From Variovorax sp. PAMC28562 (GTDB lineage: Bacteria; Pseudomonadota; Gammaproteobacteria; Burkholderiales; Burkholderiaceae_C): DNA of 64,000 nucleotides. Shown here in pieces: positions 38,774 to 48,012 of this stretch; positions within the stretch are counted from its first letter, which is position 1, and the number at the start of each line of letters is the position of its first letter. Where the stretch lies: NCBI RefSeq assembly GCF_014303735.1, contig NZ_CP060296.1, positions 1,871,501 through 1,935,500 of the forward strand. The letters are read 5' to 3'. Under the pieces are notes generated by a model, which made no database searches, was not told the DNA's origin, and saw only the letters and a program-made list of their open reading frames with translations. The translations under genes were made by a program, and so were the position numbers.

Positions 38774-39643
38774 TCAAACACTGCGCAGCGCGACGACCGC
38801 ATCACGTGCGCGATCGAGAAACGGCCGGCGCTCTTCGCCTTCTTCGAGCCGGATGGGCGCGCCGAAGGTGACCGAACACAGGATCGGCACCGGCACCACT
38901 TCGCCCTTGGGCATGACGCGCTGGATGTTGTCGATCCAGGCCGGCACCAGCACCACGTCGGGAAACAACTGCGCCAGCGTGAAGAGGCCCGACTTGAACT
39001 TTTGCGGTTCGCCGGTATGGCCGCGCGTGCCTTCGGGGAAGATGATGATCGAGTCGCCGCTGGTGAGGGCTTCGATCAGCGGAGCGAGCGGGTCGGCGGC
39101 TTCCGCTGCGGGCGAGGCGATCGCATCGGATGCTGTTGCTGTTGCTGCCGATGAAGCCGACGCGTCGGGCTCTGTCCCCGGCAATGCAATCAGAGGCAGT
39201 TGAACCGCCTTGACCGCGAAGGCCGCCGGTGCCGGTGGCGGCACCTGGATCATGAACGGCTCGATCGGGTCCATCGAGGGTTCGATGCGCTCGGTCGGTA
39301 TGAGGGTTGGAACGGCAGGCTTGGTGGATGCCGATGCGGCCGGCGCAGAAGGCACTACCGGTGCTCCGCCGCGCTCCACGTACACCGCGTTGAACACCTC
39401 GGTCGTGATCCAGCGCTTGAACGGCGTGTTGGCCCAGTAGTCGCGCGCCGCGATGGGCCGCGTGATGCTGCGCAGCTCTTCGGGCAGGGCCGCCCAGATC
39501 ATCACCAGGTCGGCGTGGCTCTGATGATTGGCAAAGTAAATGCGCTGTTCGGCCTTGGGCGGGCATCCGTACCAGCGTGCCTGTGCCCCGGTCAATAACC
39601 GCACCACTCCCAACAACAACCAACCCGTCAACTTCGCCAGCAT
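38774..39643 (-). CDS. 1-acyl-glycerol-3-phosphate acyltransferase, PlsC-like, with long linker
   Basis: A 289-residue membrane-associated acyltransferase that would make phosphatidate. The HX4D catalytic motif is in NHQSHAD (39-45), and FPEGTR (202-207) binds the phosphate. Between them the family normally has about 70 residues; here about 94 Ala/Pro/Ser-rich residues (94-187) are inserted. The frame is unbroken and the C-terminal part (FGAPIRLEEGEE) is normal. It sits between mtgA and the CdsA-like gene. Confidence 0.8.
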   Translation of the reverse strand: MLAKLTGWLLLGVVRLLTGAQARWYGCPPKAEQRIYFANHQSHADLVMIWAALPEELRSITRPIAARDYWANTPFKRWITTEVFNAVYVERGGAPVVPSAPAASASTKPAVPTLIPTERIEPSMDPIEPFMIQVPPPAPAAFAVKAVQLPLIALPGTEPDASASSAATATASDAIASPAAEAADPLAPLIEALTSGDSIIIFPEGTRGHTGEPQKFKSGLFTLAQLFPDVVLVPAWIDNIQRVMPKGEVVPVPILCSVTFGAPIRLEEGEERRPFLDRARDAVVALRSV

Positions 39644-39670
39644 GGGCGCGATGATAAGGGGCGGTACCGT

Positions 39671-40444
39671 TCAGGGCAGGTCGGCGGACGGCATGCGCGA
39701 GACGATCGTCGCAGCGCGGCCGCTGATGTAGGGCGAGCCGGGTCGGCGCTCGAAGAACTTGGGGCTCGGCAGCATCACCGCCAGCCGTGCGGCCTCGCTG
39801 GCGCTGAGGCGCGACGCGGACTTGTTGAAGTAGCGCTGCGATGCCGCTTCTGCGCCGAACACGCCTTCGCCCCATTCGACGCTGTTCAGGTACAGCTCCA
39901 GGATGCGCTGCTTGCTCAAGAGCGCTTCCAGCACCGTCGCGAGCATCAGCTCCTGACCCTTGCGCAGAAGGGTGCGTTCGCCCGAAAGAAAGAGGTTCTT
40001 GGCGAGCTGCTGAGTGATGGTCGAGCCACCGCGCAGCTTGGCAGTTTGCGGCGACTTGCCGCGCGCGATGGCGGCGGCGGCGCGCCGTGCCGCAATCTCT
40101 TCAGCCTTGGCGTTGCGCTGGCGGGCCCGTTCGATGGCTTCCCATTCGACGCCCTGGTGGTAGATGAACTCACCGTCTTCGCTGGCGATGACCGCGCGCT
40201 TGAGCGTGTCGGAAATCTGCGCGTACGGCACCCAGCGTTGCTGCCAGGCGCGGTCGCCGGCGCGGCCCCCGCTCGCGTCCCCGTTGCTGCGTCCACGTGT
40301 CGCGATCTGCCAGGCTTCGGAGCGCTGGAAAGCTGTCGACTGTGGATCGATCACGGCCATCAACGCGATGCGCGCGACAAAAAACAACTGCAGCGCGATG
40401 GTCGCGACGATGAGGCACATGAGCCAGGTGAAGAAAGCGCGCAT
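39671..40444 (-). CDS. mtgA: Monofunctional biosynthetic peptidoglycan transglycosylase MtgA
   Basis: A 257-residue GT51 glycosyltransferase anchored by an N-terminal helix (about 4-28). Catalytic motifs are visible: AVIASEDGEFIYHQGVEW with the essential Glu, KLRGGSTITQQLAKNLFLSG, and RILELYLNSVEWGEGVFGAE. It lacks a transpeptidase domain. It lies 12 bases downstream of aroE. Confidence 0.94.
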   Translation of the reverse strand: MRAFFTWLMCLIVATIALQLFFVARIALMAVIDPQSTAFQRSEAWQIATRGRSNGDASGGRAGDRAWQQRWVPYAQISDTLKRAVIASEDGEFIYHQGVEWEAIERARQRNAKAEEIAARRAAAAIARGKSPQTAKLRGGSTITQQLAKNLFLSGERTLLRKGQELMLATVLEALLSKQRILELYLNSVEWGEGVFGAEAASQRYFNKSASRLSASEAARLAVMLPSPKFFERRPGSPYISGRAATIVSRMPSADLP

Positions 40445-40456
40445 TGGTTGAGCTGC

Positions 40457-41293
40457 TCAGCCGACCAGCGCACGCAGTTCAGCGAGCACCTGCGCCGCCG
40501 GCGGTCGCACGCCACGCCAGATGTCGAAGGCTTCCGCCGCCTGTTCGACCAGCATGCCGAGGCCGTCTCGCGGCACCGCATCGTGCGCGCGCGCCCATGC
40601 CATGAAGCCGGCGGTCGAGGGCCCGTACATCATGTCGACGGCCAAGGTGCCGCGCTTCAATACGCTGGCCGCAACAGGCACCTCGCCACCCGCCAGGCTA
40701 GACGCCGTGGCGTTGACGACGACGTCGAAAGCGCCGCCGATGGTGTGCAGCGCCTGCGCTTCCAGGCTCGCGTGATGCTGGAGCGCCAACACTGCATGCC
40801 GCTGAACCAGCGTGACGGCTTTGGCGAGCGTGCGGTTGGCGACGACGACGCGTCGCGCACCGGCTTCGAGGATCGGGCCGAGCACGCCGGCCGAGCCGCC
40901 GCCGGCGCCGATCAGCAGCACATCGCGACCTGCGAGCGCCACGTCGGCGTTGCGTTGAATGTCGTTCACCAGGCCGATGCCGTCGGTGTTGTCGCCATGC
41001 ACGCCATCCTTGCGAAAGCTCAACACATTGACCGCTTGCGCCAGCGAGGCGCGCGGCGTCACATGCTGCGCGAGCCGCGCCGAGTCGAACTTGAACGGCA
41101 CGGTGATGTTGCAGCCACGTGCTGTGCCAGAAGTGTCGGCACGAAACGCCGACACCGCTGCATCGAATCCACCCATCGGTACCAGCCGGCGCTCATAGCG
41201 CAAGGCCTGTCCAGTGAGCTCCGCAAAGCGCGCATGAATCCACGGCGAGCGGCTGTGCTCGATCGGGTTGCCCATCACGCAGTACAGGTCCAT
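40457..41293 (-). CDS. aroE: Shikimate dehydrogenase AroE
   Basis: A 278-residue NADP-dependent enzyme of the aromatic pathway that reduces 3-dehydroshikimate. Shikimate-binding NPIEHSRSPWIH is at residues 9-20, the catalytic Lys is in CNITVPFKFDSA, and the dinucleotide site is LLIGAGGGSAGVLGPIL. The C-terminal GLGMLVEQAAEAFDIWRG is normal. An aroG-type DAHP synthase of the same pathway lies at 52895-54013. Confidence 0.95.
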   Translation of the reverse strand: MDLYCVMGNPIEHSRSPWIHARFAELTGQALRYERRLVPMGGFDAAVSAFRADTSGTARGCNITVPFKFDSARLAQHVTPRASLAQAVNVLSFRKDGVHGDNTDGIGLVNDIQRNADVALAGRDVLLIGAGGGSAGVLGPILEAGARRVVVANRTLAKAVTLVQRHAVLALQHHASLEAQALHTIGGAFDVVVNATASSLAGGEVPVAASVLKRGTLAVDMMYGPSTAGFMAWARAHDAVPRDGLGMLVEQAAEAFDIWRGVRPPAAQVLAELRALVG

Positions 41294-41323
41294 GGCGGTT
41301 TCGGGCGGCCTGGCTCGATGCGA

Positions 41324-42172
41324 TTACTTGGACGACAGCTCGGTCGTCTCGTCGCGCGTGAACTTGAAGCGCGACGGCAACGCGATCTGGTCGGTCTGCT
41401 TGCGCATCGCGTCGGTGAAGCGGCCGAAGCTCCCGATGCTTCGCACGATGGCCTGCGCACGCCGATCGAGCAACGCGTTGCCGGAGCTCTCGACGATCTC
41501 GGTGCTCACGATGCTTCCGTCGAAGTTGACGGTGACCAGCATCGTCAGCTGGCCGTACATCTTCTTGCCGGCCGCTTCAGGGAAGTTTTCGGTGCCGCGC
41601 TGCTCGATTTGGCGTCGCAGTGCGTCGACGTAGGCGGCGTACGCGGCCTCTCGGGTGGCCGGGCTGATGTAGCGCTTCTTGGGTCGCGCGTTTTCTTCGT
41701 TGACCCGGCGTTCGATCTCGGCCAGCAGGTTGACCAATTGCTTGCGCTTCTCTTCGCGCGCCGCGGCCTCGCTCGGGTTGCCGCTGTGGCGCGGATCGGG
41801 CAGCGGCATGGCAGCCAGCTGCTGCTTGATCTGGGTGAGCAGCATCATCTGCTGCGCCTGCATGGCCTCGACCTCGCGCTGCGCATCTTCGGTGGCGTCG
41901 CCGATGGCGCGGAACTCGCTCGGCGGCAACGGGCTGGTGGCACGCCCTTTTTCGAGGTCGCCGCCACCAGACAGCGACGCTTGCGCAATCGCGGTGGCTT
42001 TGTCGGGCTTCTCGTTGCTGCGCGCATTGACCAGAATCACTTCGAGAGGCGTCTCGCTGAAGACGCGATTGAAGGCTTCAGGGTCGACAAACCGCACGGT
42101 GAGCAGTACAGCGTGCGCCAGGACCGAAAGCCCCAACGCGATCTGCAGCGTGCTCAGGTCCTTGAGGTTCAT
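41324..42172 (-). CDS. TonB-like energy transducer protein
   Basis: A 282-residue protein with an N-terminal membrane helix (LQIALGLSVLAHAVLLTVRF, about 8-27), a long charged and helical middle rich in Ala/Glu/Gln (about 75-185), and a C-terminal TonB-type domain (MYGQLTMLVTVNFDGSIVSTEIVESSGNALLDRRAQ). No ExbB/ExbD genes are adjacent, so it could be an orphan TonB or an envelope-scaffold protein. It lies 16 bases downstream of the ribonuclease gene. Confidence 0.78.
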   Translation of the reverse strand: MNLKDLSTLQIALGLSVLAHAVLLTVRFVDPEAFNRVFSETPLEVILVNARSNEKPDKATAIAQASLSGGGDLEKGRATSPLPPSEFRAIGDATEDAQREVEAMQAQQMMLLTQIKQQLAAMPLPDPRHSGNPSEAAAREEKRKQLVNLLAEIERRVNEENARPKKRYISPATREAAYAAYVDALRRQIEQRGTENFPEAAGKKMYGQLTMLVTVNFDGSIVSTEIVESSGNALLDRRAQAIVRSIGSFGRFTDAMRKQTDQIALPSRFKFTRDETTELSSK

Positions 42173-42188
42173 TTCGCTGCGCTCATGC

Positions 42189-44249
42189 TCATGCGGGTGC
42201 GTTCTCCGCTGCCTTTTCTGGTGCTGCCTCGCCGTCGCTCATGTCGACCGCGATGGCGATCGGGCCGGCGACTTCGTCGTCCTCTTCGCCCGATTCTTCT
42301 TCCATGTCAGCCGCCACCACATCGAGCCGCTCGAGCACGGTGCCGTTCACGTCGAGGGCGATCTCGTCGATCTCGCCGAGCTTGACGCGCAGGTGCGCAC
42401 CGCGTTCCTGCTGGCCGGCCACCGGAAACACCAGCGGCAGCGAATCGGCCCGAACCAGGGCGCCGTTCTGGATGTCCTTGACGACGGTCACGGTCAGTTC
42501 GGTGATGCCTTGCTGCTGCAAATACTTGAGCGTCCAGAAGCGCTCCATGCCGCCCTGGTAGCCGTTGTAGGTCGCATAGGCGGCATCGAAGCCCGACAGG
42601 ATCGAGAACAAGTCGGCGTCCTTCGGCTTGAAGGGCGCAGCCAGCGCGGCTGTCTTGCCGTGGCGTGCCGCCGCGATGATCTGCCACTGGTTCACCAGGT
42701 CGGTGTAGCGGCGCAGTGGTGAGGTGCTCCATGCATAGCTCTTCACGCCCAGGCCGGCGTGCGGCAGCGAGCGCGTGCCCATCCGCACCTTGATGCCCGG
42801 CGCCATGCTGGCCTGGCTGCGGTACAGGCCCGGCACGCCGAGTTCGCCCAGCCAGGCGCCCCAGGTGCTGTTGGCCAGGATCATCGCTTCCGACACGATC
42901 AGGTCGAGCGGCGCGCCGCGTTGCCGCGTAGTGATCGTCACCTGCTCGCTGCCTTGCGGCTCGCCATCGTTTCCGATCAGGCGGAAGTTGTAGTCGGGTC
43001 GGTTGAAGTTCTCGGGCTTACCACGAACCACCTCACGCTGCGCTTTCAGGTGCTTCGCGAGGCGGAACAGCACCGACAACGGACCGCGTAAACGTGCAGC
43101 AGCCTCTGGGGTGTCCGAGCTGACGAACGACGCGTCTTCGAGCCACGGCTGCGTGACCACCGTGTCGAGTTGATCGTGCCGCAGGTTGGCAACGATCGGA
43201 ACGCGTTCGAGCTTGGTCTCGGTGCTTCGCAATTCGAGCGTGGCTTCGTCGAAGGTGGCGTAGAGCGACACGGCCGGCCGGTTGCTGCCTTCGAGCAGCG
43301 TGTAGGCATCGACCACCGCGTCGGGCAGCATCGTGATCTTGTAGCCGGGCATGTACACCGTCGACATGCGGTTGCGCGCCACCTGGTCGATGGCGCCGCC
43401 GGGCACCAGCGCCAGGCCGGGGGCGGCGATGTGCACGCCGACAACCAGGGTGCCACTGCCGATGCCCTGCACCGAGAGCGCATCGTCGATTTCGGTCGTC
43501 TGCGAATCGTCGATCGAAAAGGCTTCGACCGTGGCCACCGGCAAGTCGTCGACGATGGCCGGTGCCTGCAGCGCCGGGAAGCCCGTGCCTTTGGGGAAGT
43601 TCTCGAAGAGGAAGCGGCGCCAGTGAAACTGGTACGGCGAATCGATGGCGCCTGCACGCTCCAGCAGGTCGAGCGGCGCCAGTTGCGCGGCACGCGATGC
43701 GTCGACCACCGCTTTGTACTCGGACGCGTTCTTGTCGGGCTTGAAGAGGATCTTGTAGAGCTGCTCGCGCACCGGCTGCGGGCACTCGCCGGACACCAGC
43801 TGCGCCGCCCATTCGCCGATCTGCGCCAGCACCAGCTTCTTCTTTTCGATGCCGGCCAGGGCGGCTTGAACGATGTCGTCCGGCGCTTTTTTGAAGCGGC
43901 CCTTGCCGGCGCGGCGGAAGTAGTGCGGTGCATCGAACAGCGCGAACAGCGCGGCACCCTGCTGCGCCAGCGTCGGCTTGTCGCTGAAGTAATCGGATGC
44001 GAGGTCGGTGAAGCCGAACTCGCCTTCGGACGCGAATTCCCAGGCCAAGTCGAGGTCCATGGTGGCAGCGAGCGTTCGCGATTCCGCGATCAGCTCGGCC
44101 GGCGACGGCTTCTCGAAGCGCAGCACGATGGCCGCGCTCTTGACCTTGAGCCGCTTACCGGTGTCGAGCTCGACCTGCGCCGACGCTTCGGCCTCCGACA
44201 GTACGCGGCCGCCGAGGTACTTGCCGGCTTCTTCAAACAATACAAACAT
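42189..44249 (-). CDS. RNase II/R-family 3'-5' exoribonuclease
   Basis: A 686-residue hydrolytic exonuclease of the RNB family. The catalytic RNB core begins around residue 240 with EAFSIDDSQTTEIDDALSVQGIG, carrying the Asp cluster. Other segments are PGYKITMLPDAVVDAYTLLEGSNRPA and LGVKSYAWSTSPLRRYTDLVNQWQ. The acidic C-terminal tail is Glu/Asp-rich rather than the Lys-rich tail of RNase R. Upstream GATAAT lies six bases before the ATG, with no Shine-Dalgarno. I cannot separate RNase II from a divergent RNase R. Confidence 0.88.
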   Translation of the reverse strand: MFVLFEEAGKYLGGRVLSEAEASAQVELDTGKRLKVKSAAIVLRFEKPSPAELIAESRTLAATMDLDLAWEFASEGEFGFTDLASDYFSDKPTLAQQGAALFALFDAPHYFRRAGKGRFKKAPDDIVQAALAGIEKKKLVLAQIGEWAAQLVSGECPQPVREQLYKILFKPDKNASEYKAVVDASRAAQLAPLDLLERAGAIDSPYQFHWRRFLFENFPKGTGFPALQAPAIVDDLPVATVEAFSIDDSQTTEIDDALSVQGIGSGTLVVGVHIAAPGLALVPGGAIDQVARNRMSTVYMPGYKITMLPDAVVDAYTLLEGSNRPAVSLYATFDEATLELRSTETKLERVPIVANLRHDQLDTVVTQPWLEDASFVSSDTPEAAARLRGPLSVLFRLAKHLKAQREVVRGKPENFNRPDYNFRLIGNDGEPQGSEQVTITTRQRGAPLDLIVSEAMILANSTWGAWLGELGVPGLYRSQASMAPGIKVRMGTRSLPHAGLGVKSYAWSTSPLRRYTDLVNQWQIIAAARHGKTAALAAPFKPKDADLFSILSGFDAAYATYNGYQGGMERFWTLKYLQQQGITELTVTVVKDIQNGALVRADSLPLVFPVAGQQERGAHLRVKLGEIDEIALDVNGTVLERLDVVAADMEEESGEEDDEVAGPIAIAVDMSDGEAAPEKAAENAPA

Positions 44250-44307
44250 AGTCCAATTATCAACGCCGGCCGGAGCCGTCCGGCACCGGGTATGCGCTGC
44301 GCCTGGT

Positions 44308-44904
44308 CTAGATCGGGTCGACGAAGCGCATCACTTCGTCCAGGTGCGACTCAGCGAAATCCGACAGCGCGTGGTCGCCGCCTTCGATCAGCTTGACGCG
44401 GCTGCCGGGATAGCGCGCCGACATTTCCCTCCAATCGAGTACCTCGTCGCCCTTTGCGACGATCGCTAGCGCGCGTTCTGGCCGGGTCAGCGTGCCGACT
44501 TCGAGCGCGCGCAATTCGTCGATGTACTCGGGCTTGAAATAGAAGTGCTCGGTCGGGTCGTGCCAGCTGGTCTGCTCGCCGATGTAGCGCGACAGGTCGC
44601 GAGCGGGATGCACCGCCGGGTTCAGCAGGACCACGCGGCTGCGCGTCATGCCCGCCACGTAGGTCGCGTAGAAACCGCCGAGCGACGAGCCGATGACGGC
44701 CATCGATTCGCGCGGCCAGTCGGCGATGCCTTTCATGACCACGTCCATCGAATCGTGCGGCGACGGCGGCAATTGCGGCGCCCAGAAATGCACCTTGGGA
44801 TGGCGCTGTGCCACCCGCTGCGCGACCAGCCGCGCCTTGGCGGACTGCGGAGAAGAGCGGAAGCCGTGGAGGTAGAGAAGATGGGTCGTGGGCATCAGAC
44901 GCAT
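44308..44904 (-). CDS. YqiA/YcfP-like alpha/beta-hydrolase (esterase)
   Basis: A 198-residue alpha/beta-fold hydrolase of the UPF0227 family, with probable esterase activity. The N-terminus HLLYLHGFRSSPQSAKARLV and nucleophile elbow VIGSSLGGFYATYVAG (Ser) are clear. A late Asp (KGDEVLDWREM) and His (EGGDHALSDF) complete the triad. Two starts are possible, 44904 (MRLMPTT) or 44895 (MPTTH); the second fits E. coli-type lengths better. It lies 28 bases after the terminator of the lipoprotein gene, and 58 bases before the exoribonuclease. Confidence 0.82.
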   Translation of the reverse strand: MRLMPTTHLLYLHGFRSSPQSAKARLVAQRVAQRHPKVHFWAPQLPPSPHDSMDVVMKGIADWPRESMAVIGSSLGGFYATYVAGMTRSRVVLLNPAVHPARDLSRYIGEQTSWHDPTEHFYFKPEYIDELRALEVGTLTRPERALAIVAKGDEVLDWREMSARYPGSRVKLIEGGDHALSDFAESHLDEVMRFVDPI

Positions 44905-44931
44905 GGGGGTGATTTACAGGTTGATTCTGGC

Positions 44932-44961
44932 AATAAAAAAGCCCCGCGGGTGCGGGGCTTT
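44932..44961 (-). terminator. Intrinsic terminator of the lipoprotein gene
   Basis: On the minus strand GCCCCGC (44958-44952), loop ACCC, GCGGGGC (44947-44941) is followed by TTTTTT (44940-44935), 22 bases after the stop at 44981. The opposite strand also has a short T-run, so it may work weakly in both directions. Confidence 0.88.
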
Positions 44962-44980
44962 GGACTCCGAAGCGGTCCGT

Positions 44981-47134
44981 TTATTGGAGCTTGTAGAGAG
45001 CAAGCTTCTTGCTGACCTCGACTTGCCGTGAGCTGCGCGCCCACAGCTCGAGCAGGTGGAATGAGCTGCCATTCGCGTACTGGGTGGTGAGCGTGGGGTC
45101 GCAATGCAGGTCCGCGCTGCCCTGGCTGGAGCAATAGATGATGGCTTTGCGTTGCGTGCTGGTGAGGCCGGTGCTGTCGTTGAAGGACGCACTGCCGGGG
45201 CCGGCGACGCGCCCGATCACGCTGAACGATGTGGGTGCCAGCGCACCCGCTGGCAGCATCCAGGCGTCGAGGTTCCCTTCGCTGCTGAAGTCGATGATGT
45301 TCGGGTCGCCCACGCTCGGGACGCCAAACGTGTAGCGACCCGCGGCGCTCGTTCCGGCGATCAGCTCTGCCTTTTGAACAGGCGTCGCCTGGACGAATGC
45401 GAGCTGCCGGATTTCGCCGATGGTCTGCGCACGCGATACGGTGCGGTAGGTCTGGATCACGGATGGACCGCTGGTCGGGAAGAACTCCAGCTGCCAGACG
45501 CTCTGGTTCTGTATCGCGCTGATTTGTGCTTCGGTGTAGCTGGGCGATACGAAGTAAATCCCTGTCTCTGCGGCGCTTACCGAAGCGGAATTGGCCTTGT
45601 TCTGGAACTCGCCACCCAGACGGACGATGCTGCTCGAGATGACCTGGCCCGCCGTGTTCGTGCCGTCCTTGCTCAATGCCAGGAAAGAAAGCCCCGACTG
45701 CGGATAGAACACGATCTTCGTCGCGCTGAACGGCGAAGTGACCTCGACCTTGCTGAAGATCGACGCATTGGAGACGGTCTTGTTGTCGATGGAGATGTTG
45801 TAGCCCGTCGTGAACGAGCTGAAATTGGGCGTGTTGACCAGTTCGCGGTCTTCCGAATACGGCCGCACCGACGCACGGTAGGCGTAGTTGTTGCCGACCA
45901 GCTTGAGCACGCCATCGACATTGCGCGCAATGATGGTGTCGTTGTCGGTGCCACCGAAGCGGTCGATCGTGCGGTAGCTCAGCACGAAGTCGCCGCTGCT
46001 GCGCACGAACTCGAAATTGCCGCGGTCGAACGTCACCCCGGTGGCGCCCTGGCGGAAGATGCCTGTGAACGAGCCGTTGTTGCTGCTGTCGCGGCCGACG
46101 GCGTAGCCGTTGTTGTAGAAGGTCGCGGGATCGTCGCCGACGAACAGCGTTTTGCAAGCCGGCGCAATCACGTTGACGGCAGTCCCGGTAGCGTTGGTCG
46201 TGTCGGTGACCGCACCGCCGCCCTGTGCAAGGGCACCCGAGCCACCTACGCGCTGCGTCAGCGGCAAGGCGTAGCAGGCTGTCAGCCGATCGAACAGCGC
46301 AGCGACGACGGCCGGCGTCGGCGTGCTGGCGACGGCGCTGGCGGCGATCGGTGGCAACGTCGGTGTGGTGGCCGTGTCGGCGGTGTTGAACGCGATCGAC
46401 ACCGGCGCGGCGCCGTCGCTGGTCGGAATCGTCTTGACCGTGATCTCGATGTTGGCCGAGCTGCCGTTGGGCTGCACGCTGACCGAAATGGCGTCGAGCA
46501 CCTTGTCCTGGCCAGTGCCGTTGGCGGTAAAGCCACCCGCCATCACGTCGATGGCGCCCTGGCCCAACGCGTCGAGCAGAGGCTTGAGCGCGGCGACCAA
46601 TTCGGCGACCTGCGTCTGGATCGTGGCCGTGGTCACGCTGGACGGATTGGTCTGGATGGCACCGGCCAGGCTGGCCGGATTGCCGTCCGGCGACAGCTGC
46701 GAAACGATGATGGTGGTGAGCGGCGTGACGTTGGCGATGCCGCCTGCAGCGCTCGCCGTGGTGCTGTAGAGAATATGGTCGTCACGGCTGGCCTTGATGG
46801 CCAGCGGGGCCTTGGTGGTCGCCGGCAAAGTACAGCTGAAGGCGCCGGCAGCATCGGTGGTGGTGGTGCACACGGTCGTGCCGGTCTGATCGACCACCGT
46901 CACCGTAGCGCCGGCGAAGGCTGCGCCGGTGGCGGCCACGCCATCGAGCTTGGCGAGCGTTGGAGGCGTCGTGGTGGTTTCGGTAACCGGCGCCGCGGGT
47001 GCGGCAGTCGTCGCAGGTGGTGTCGTCGGCACCGCAAAGCCTACACTGCCACCGCCGCCACCACCGCAAGCAGCCAGGGAGAGGAGTAGGGCGGTGGTCA
47101 AACCGGCCTTGATTTTCAGGGTGTGGGGTTGCAT
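44981..47134 (-). CDS. Large lipoprotein, unknown function
   Basis: A 717-residue secreted lipoprotein. ATG 47132-47134 is preceded by GAGGA; an upstream GTG at 47152 is less likely. A signal peptide with a lipobox (LSLAAC-GGGGGG, Cys near residue 23) is followed by a Thr/Ala/Pro-rich spacer. An Ig- or carboxypeptidase-regulatory-like domain appears at about 60-125 (GATVTVVDQTGTTVCTTTTDAAG). The remaining 580 residues are Ser/Thr/Gly-rich and beta-type. I do not recognise the family. It is divergent from the two-component pair, with 142 bases between starts. Six-glycine spacing after the Cys is notable. Confidence 0.75.
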   Translation of the reverse strand: MQPHTLKIKAGLTTALLLSLAACGGGGGGSVGFAVPTTPPATTAAPAAPVTETTTTPPTLAKLDGVAATGAAFAGATVTVVDQTGTTVCTTTTDAAGAFSCTLPATTKAPLAIKASRDDHILYSTTASAAGGIANVTPLTTIIVSQLSPDGNPASLAGAIQTNPSSVTTATIQTQVAELVAALKPLLDALGQGAIDVMAGGFTANGTGQDKVLDAISVSVQPNGSSANIEITVKTIPTSDGAAPVSIAFNTADTATTPTLPPIAASAVASTPTPAVVAALFDRLTACYALPLTQRVGGSGALAQGGGAVTDTTNATGTAVNVIAPACKTLFVGDDPATFYNNGYAVGRDSSNNGSFTGIFRQGATGVTFDRGNFEFVRSSGDFVLSYRTIDRFGGTDNDTIIARNVDGVLKLVGNNYAYRASVRPYSEDRELVNTPNFSSFTTGYNISIDNKTVSNASIFSKVEVTSPFSATKIVFYPQSGLSFLALSKDGTNTAGQVISSSIVRLGGEFQNKANSASVSAAETGIYFVSPSYTEAQISAIQNQSVWQLEFFPTSGPSVIQTYRTVSRAQTIGEIRQLAFVQATPVQKAELIAGTSAAGRYTFGVPSVGDPNIIDFSSEGNLDAWMLPAGALAPTSFSVIGRVAGPGSASFNDSTGLTSTQRKAIIYCSSQGSADLHCDPTLTTQYANGSSFHLLELWARSSRQVEVSKKLALYKLQ

Positions 47135-47276
47135 GAGGTCCTCGAAATGCACCGGTGATTAACGAAGCGTTACAGGTGTGCGGCGCCAGTGTCGTGACCG
47201 ACGCCCGCTGCGCCCATCCCATGAATCGGGTAGTTCGACAACGTGACCTACTGTTTCCGGGCTTTATGCTCGGTGC

Positions 47277-48008
47277 ATGAAAACCGAGGAGAGCGGGAGC
47301 GGCACGGAGCGCATTTGGACCGTCTACGTGGTGGAGGACGATCCACGCGCGCGCAGCTTTTTCGAGGTGAGCGTGCGGCGCAGCCCGCGTTTGCGTTGGC
47401 TCGGCTCGGCCGGAACGGTGGCCGAAGCTGTCGCGTGGATGCAACGGACGGCCGAGCCGCCCGACGTGCTGCTGGTCGATCTCGGTTTGCCGGATGGCAG
47501 TGGGCTCGATGTGATTCGCTCCGCCGTGTCGCGCTTTCCGCAGTGCGATCCGCTCGTCGTTTCCGTCTTCGGCGACGAGGACAACGTGCTGTCGAGCATC
47601 GAGGCCGGCGCCGCGGGGTACATCCACAAGGACGCCGCGCCCGAAGATATCGCGCAGACCATCGTCGATATGAAGGGCGGCGCATCGCCCATCTCGCCGA
47701 TGATCGCCCGGCGGGTTCTGGAGAAGTACCGTCTGCTGCATTCCAGCGCGCAGGCGACGGAGAGACGTGACATGGCGCTGGCCCCGGCAGACGCCGCAGT
47801 GCGGCAACTGTTGTCTGGCCGCGAGCAGGAGGTCCTGACGCTGGTCGCCCGCGGGTTTTCGTACGGCGAGATCGCGCGCCTGAAAGATCTGAGCGTGCAC
47901 ACGGTGCAGACCCACATCAAGAACCTCTACGGCAAGCTCGCCGTGCATTCCAAGAACGAGGCGGTGTTCGAGGCGACCCGGCTCGGGCTGTTGCCGCACC
48001 CGCGCTGA
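47277..48008 (+). CDS. NarL/FixJ-type response regulator
   Basis: A 243-residue regulator with a receiver domain (VYVVEDDPRARSFFEVSV, phospho-acceptor Asp68 in LLVDLGLPDGSG). A linker leads to a C-terminal LuxR-type helix-turn-helix at about residues 180-240 (REQEVLTLVARGFSYGEIARLKDLSVHTVQTHIKNLYGKL). It pairs with the histidine kinase starting 4 bases after its stop. Its targets are unknown. The divergent lipoprotein gene is one candidate. The start ATG lacks a Shine-Dalgarno and has a TATGCT six bases upstream. Confidence 0.92.
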   Translation: MKTEESGSGTERIWTVYVVEDDPRARSFFEVSVRRSPRLRWLGSAGTVAEAVAWMQRTAEPPDVLLVDLGLPDGSGLDVIRSAVSRFPQCDPLVVSVFGDEDNVLSSIEAGAAGYIHKDAAPEDIAQTIVDMKGGASPISPMIARRVLEKYRLLHSSAQATERRDMALAPADAAVRQLLSGREQEVLTLVARGFSYGEIARLKDLSVHTVQTHIKNLYGKLAVHSKNEAVFEATRLGLLPHPR

Positions 48009-48012
48009 GCCG

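Noticed and set aside
44932..44961. GC-rich hairpin considered part of the esterase leader
   Set aside because: It is oriented with its U-run downstream of the lipoprotein stop on the minus strand, so it is better read as that gene's terminator.
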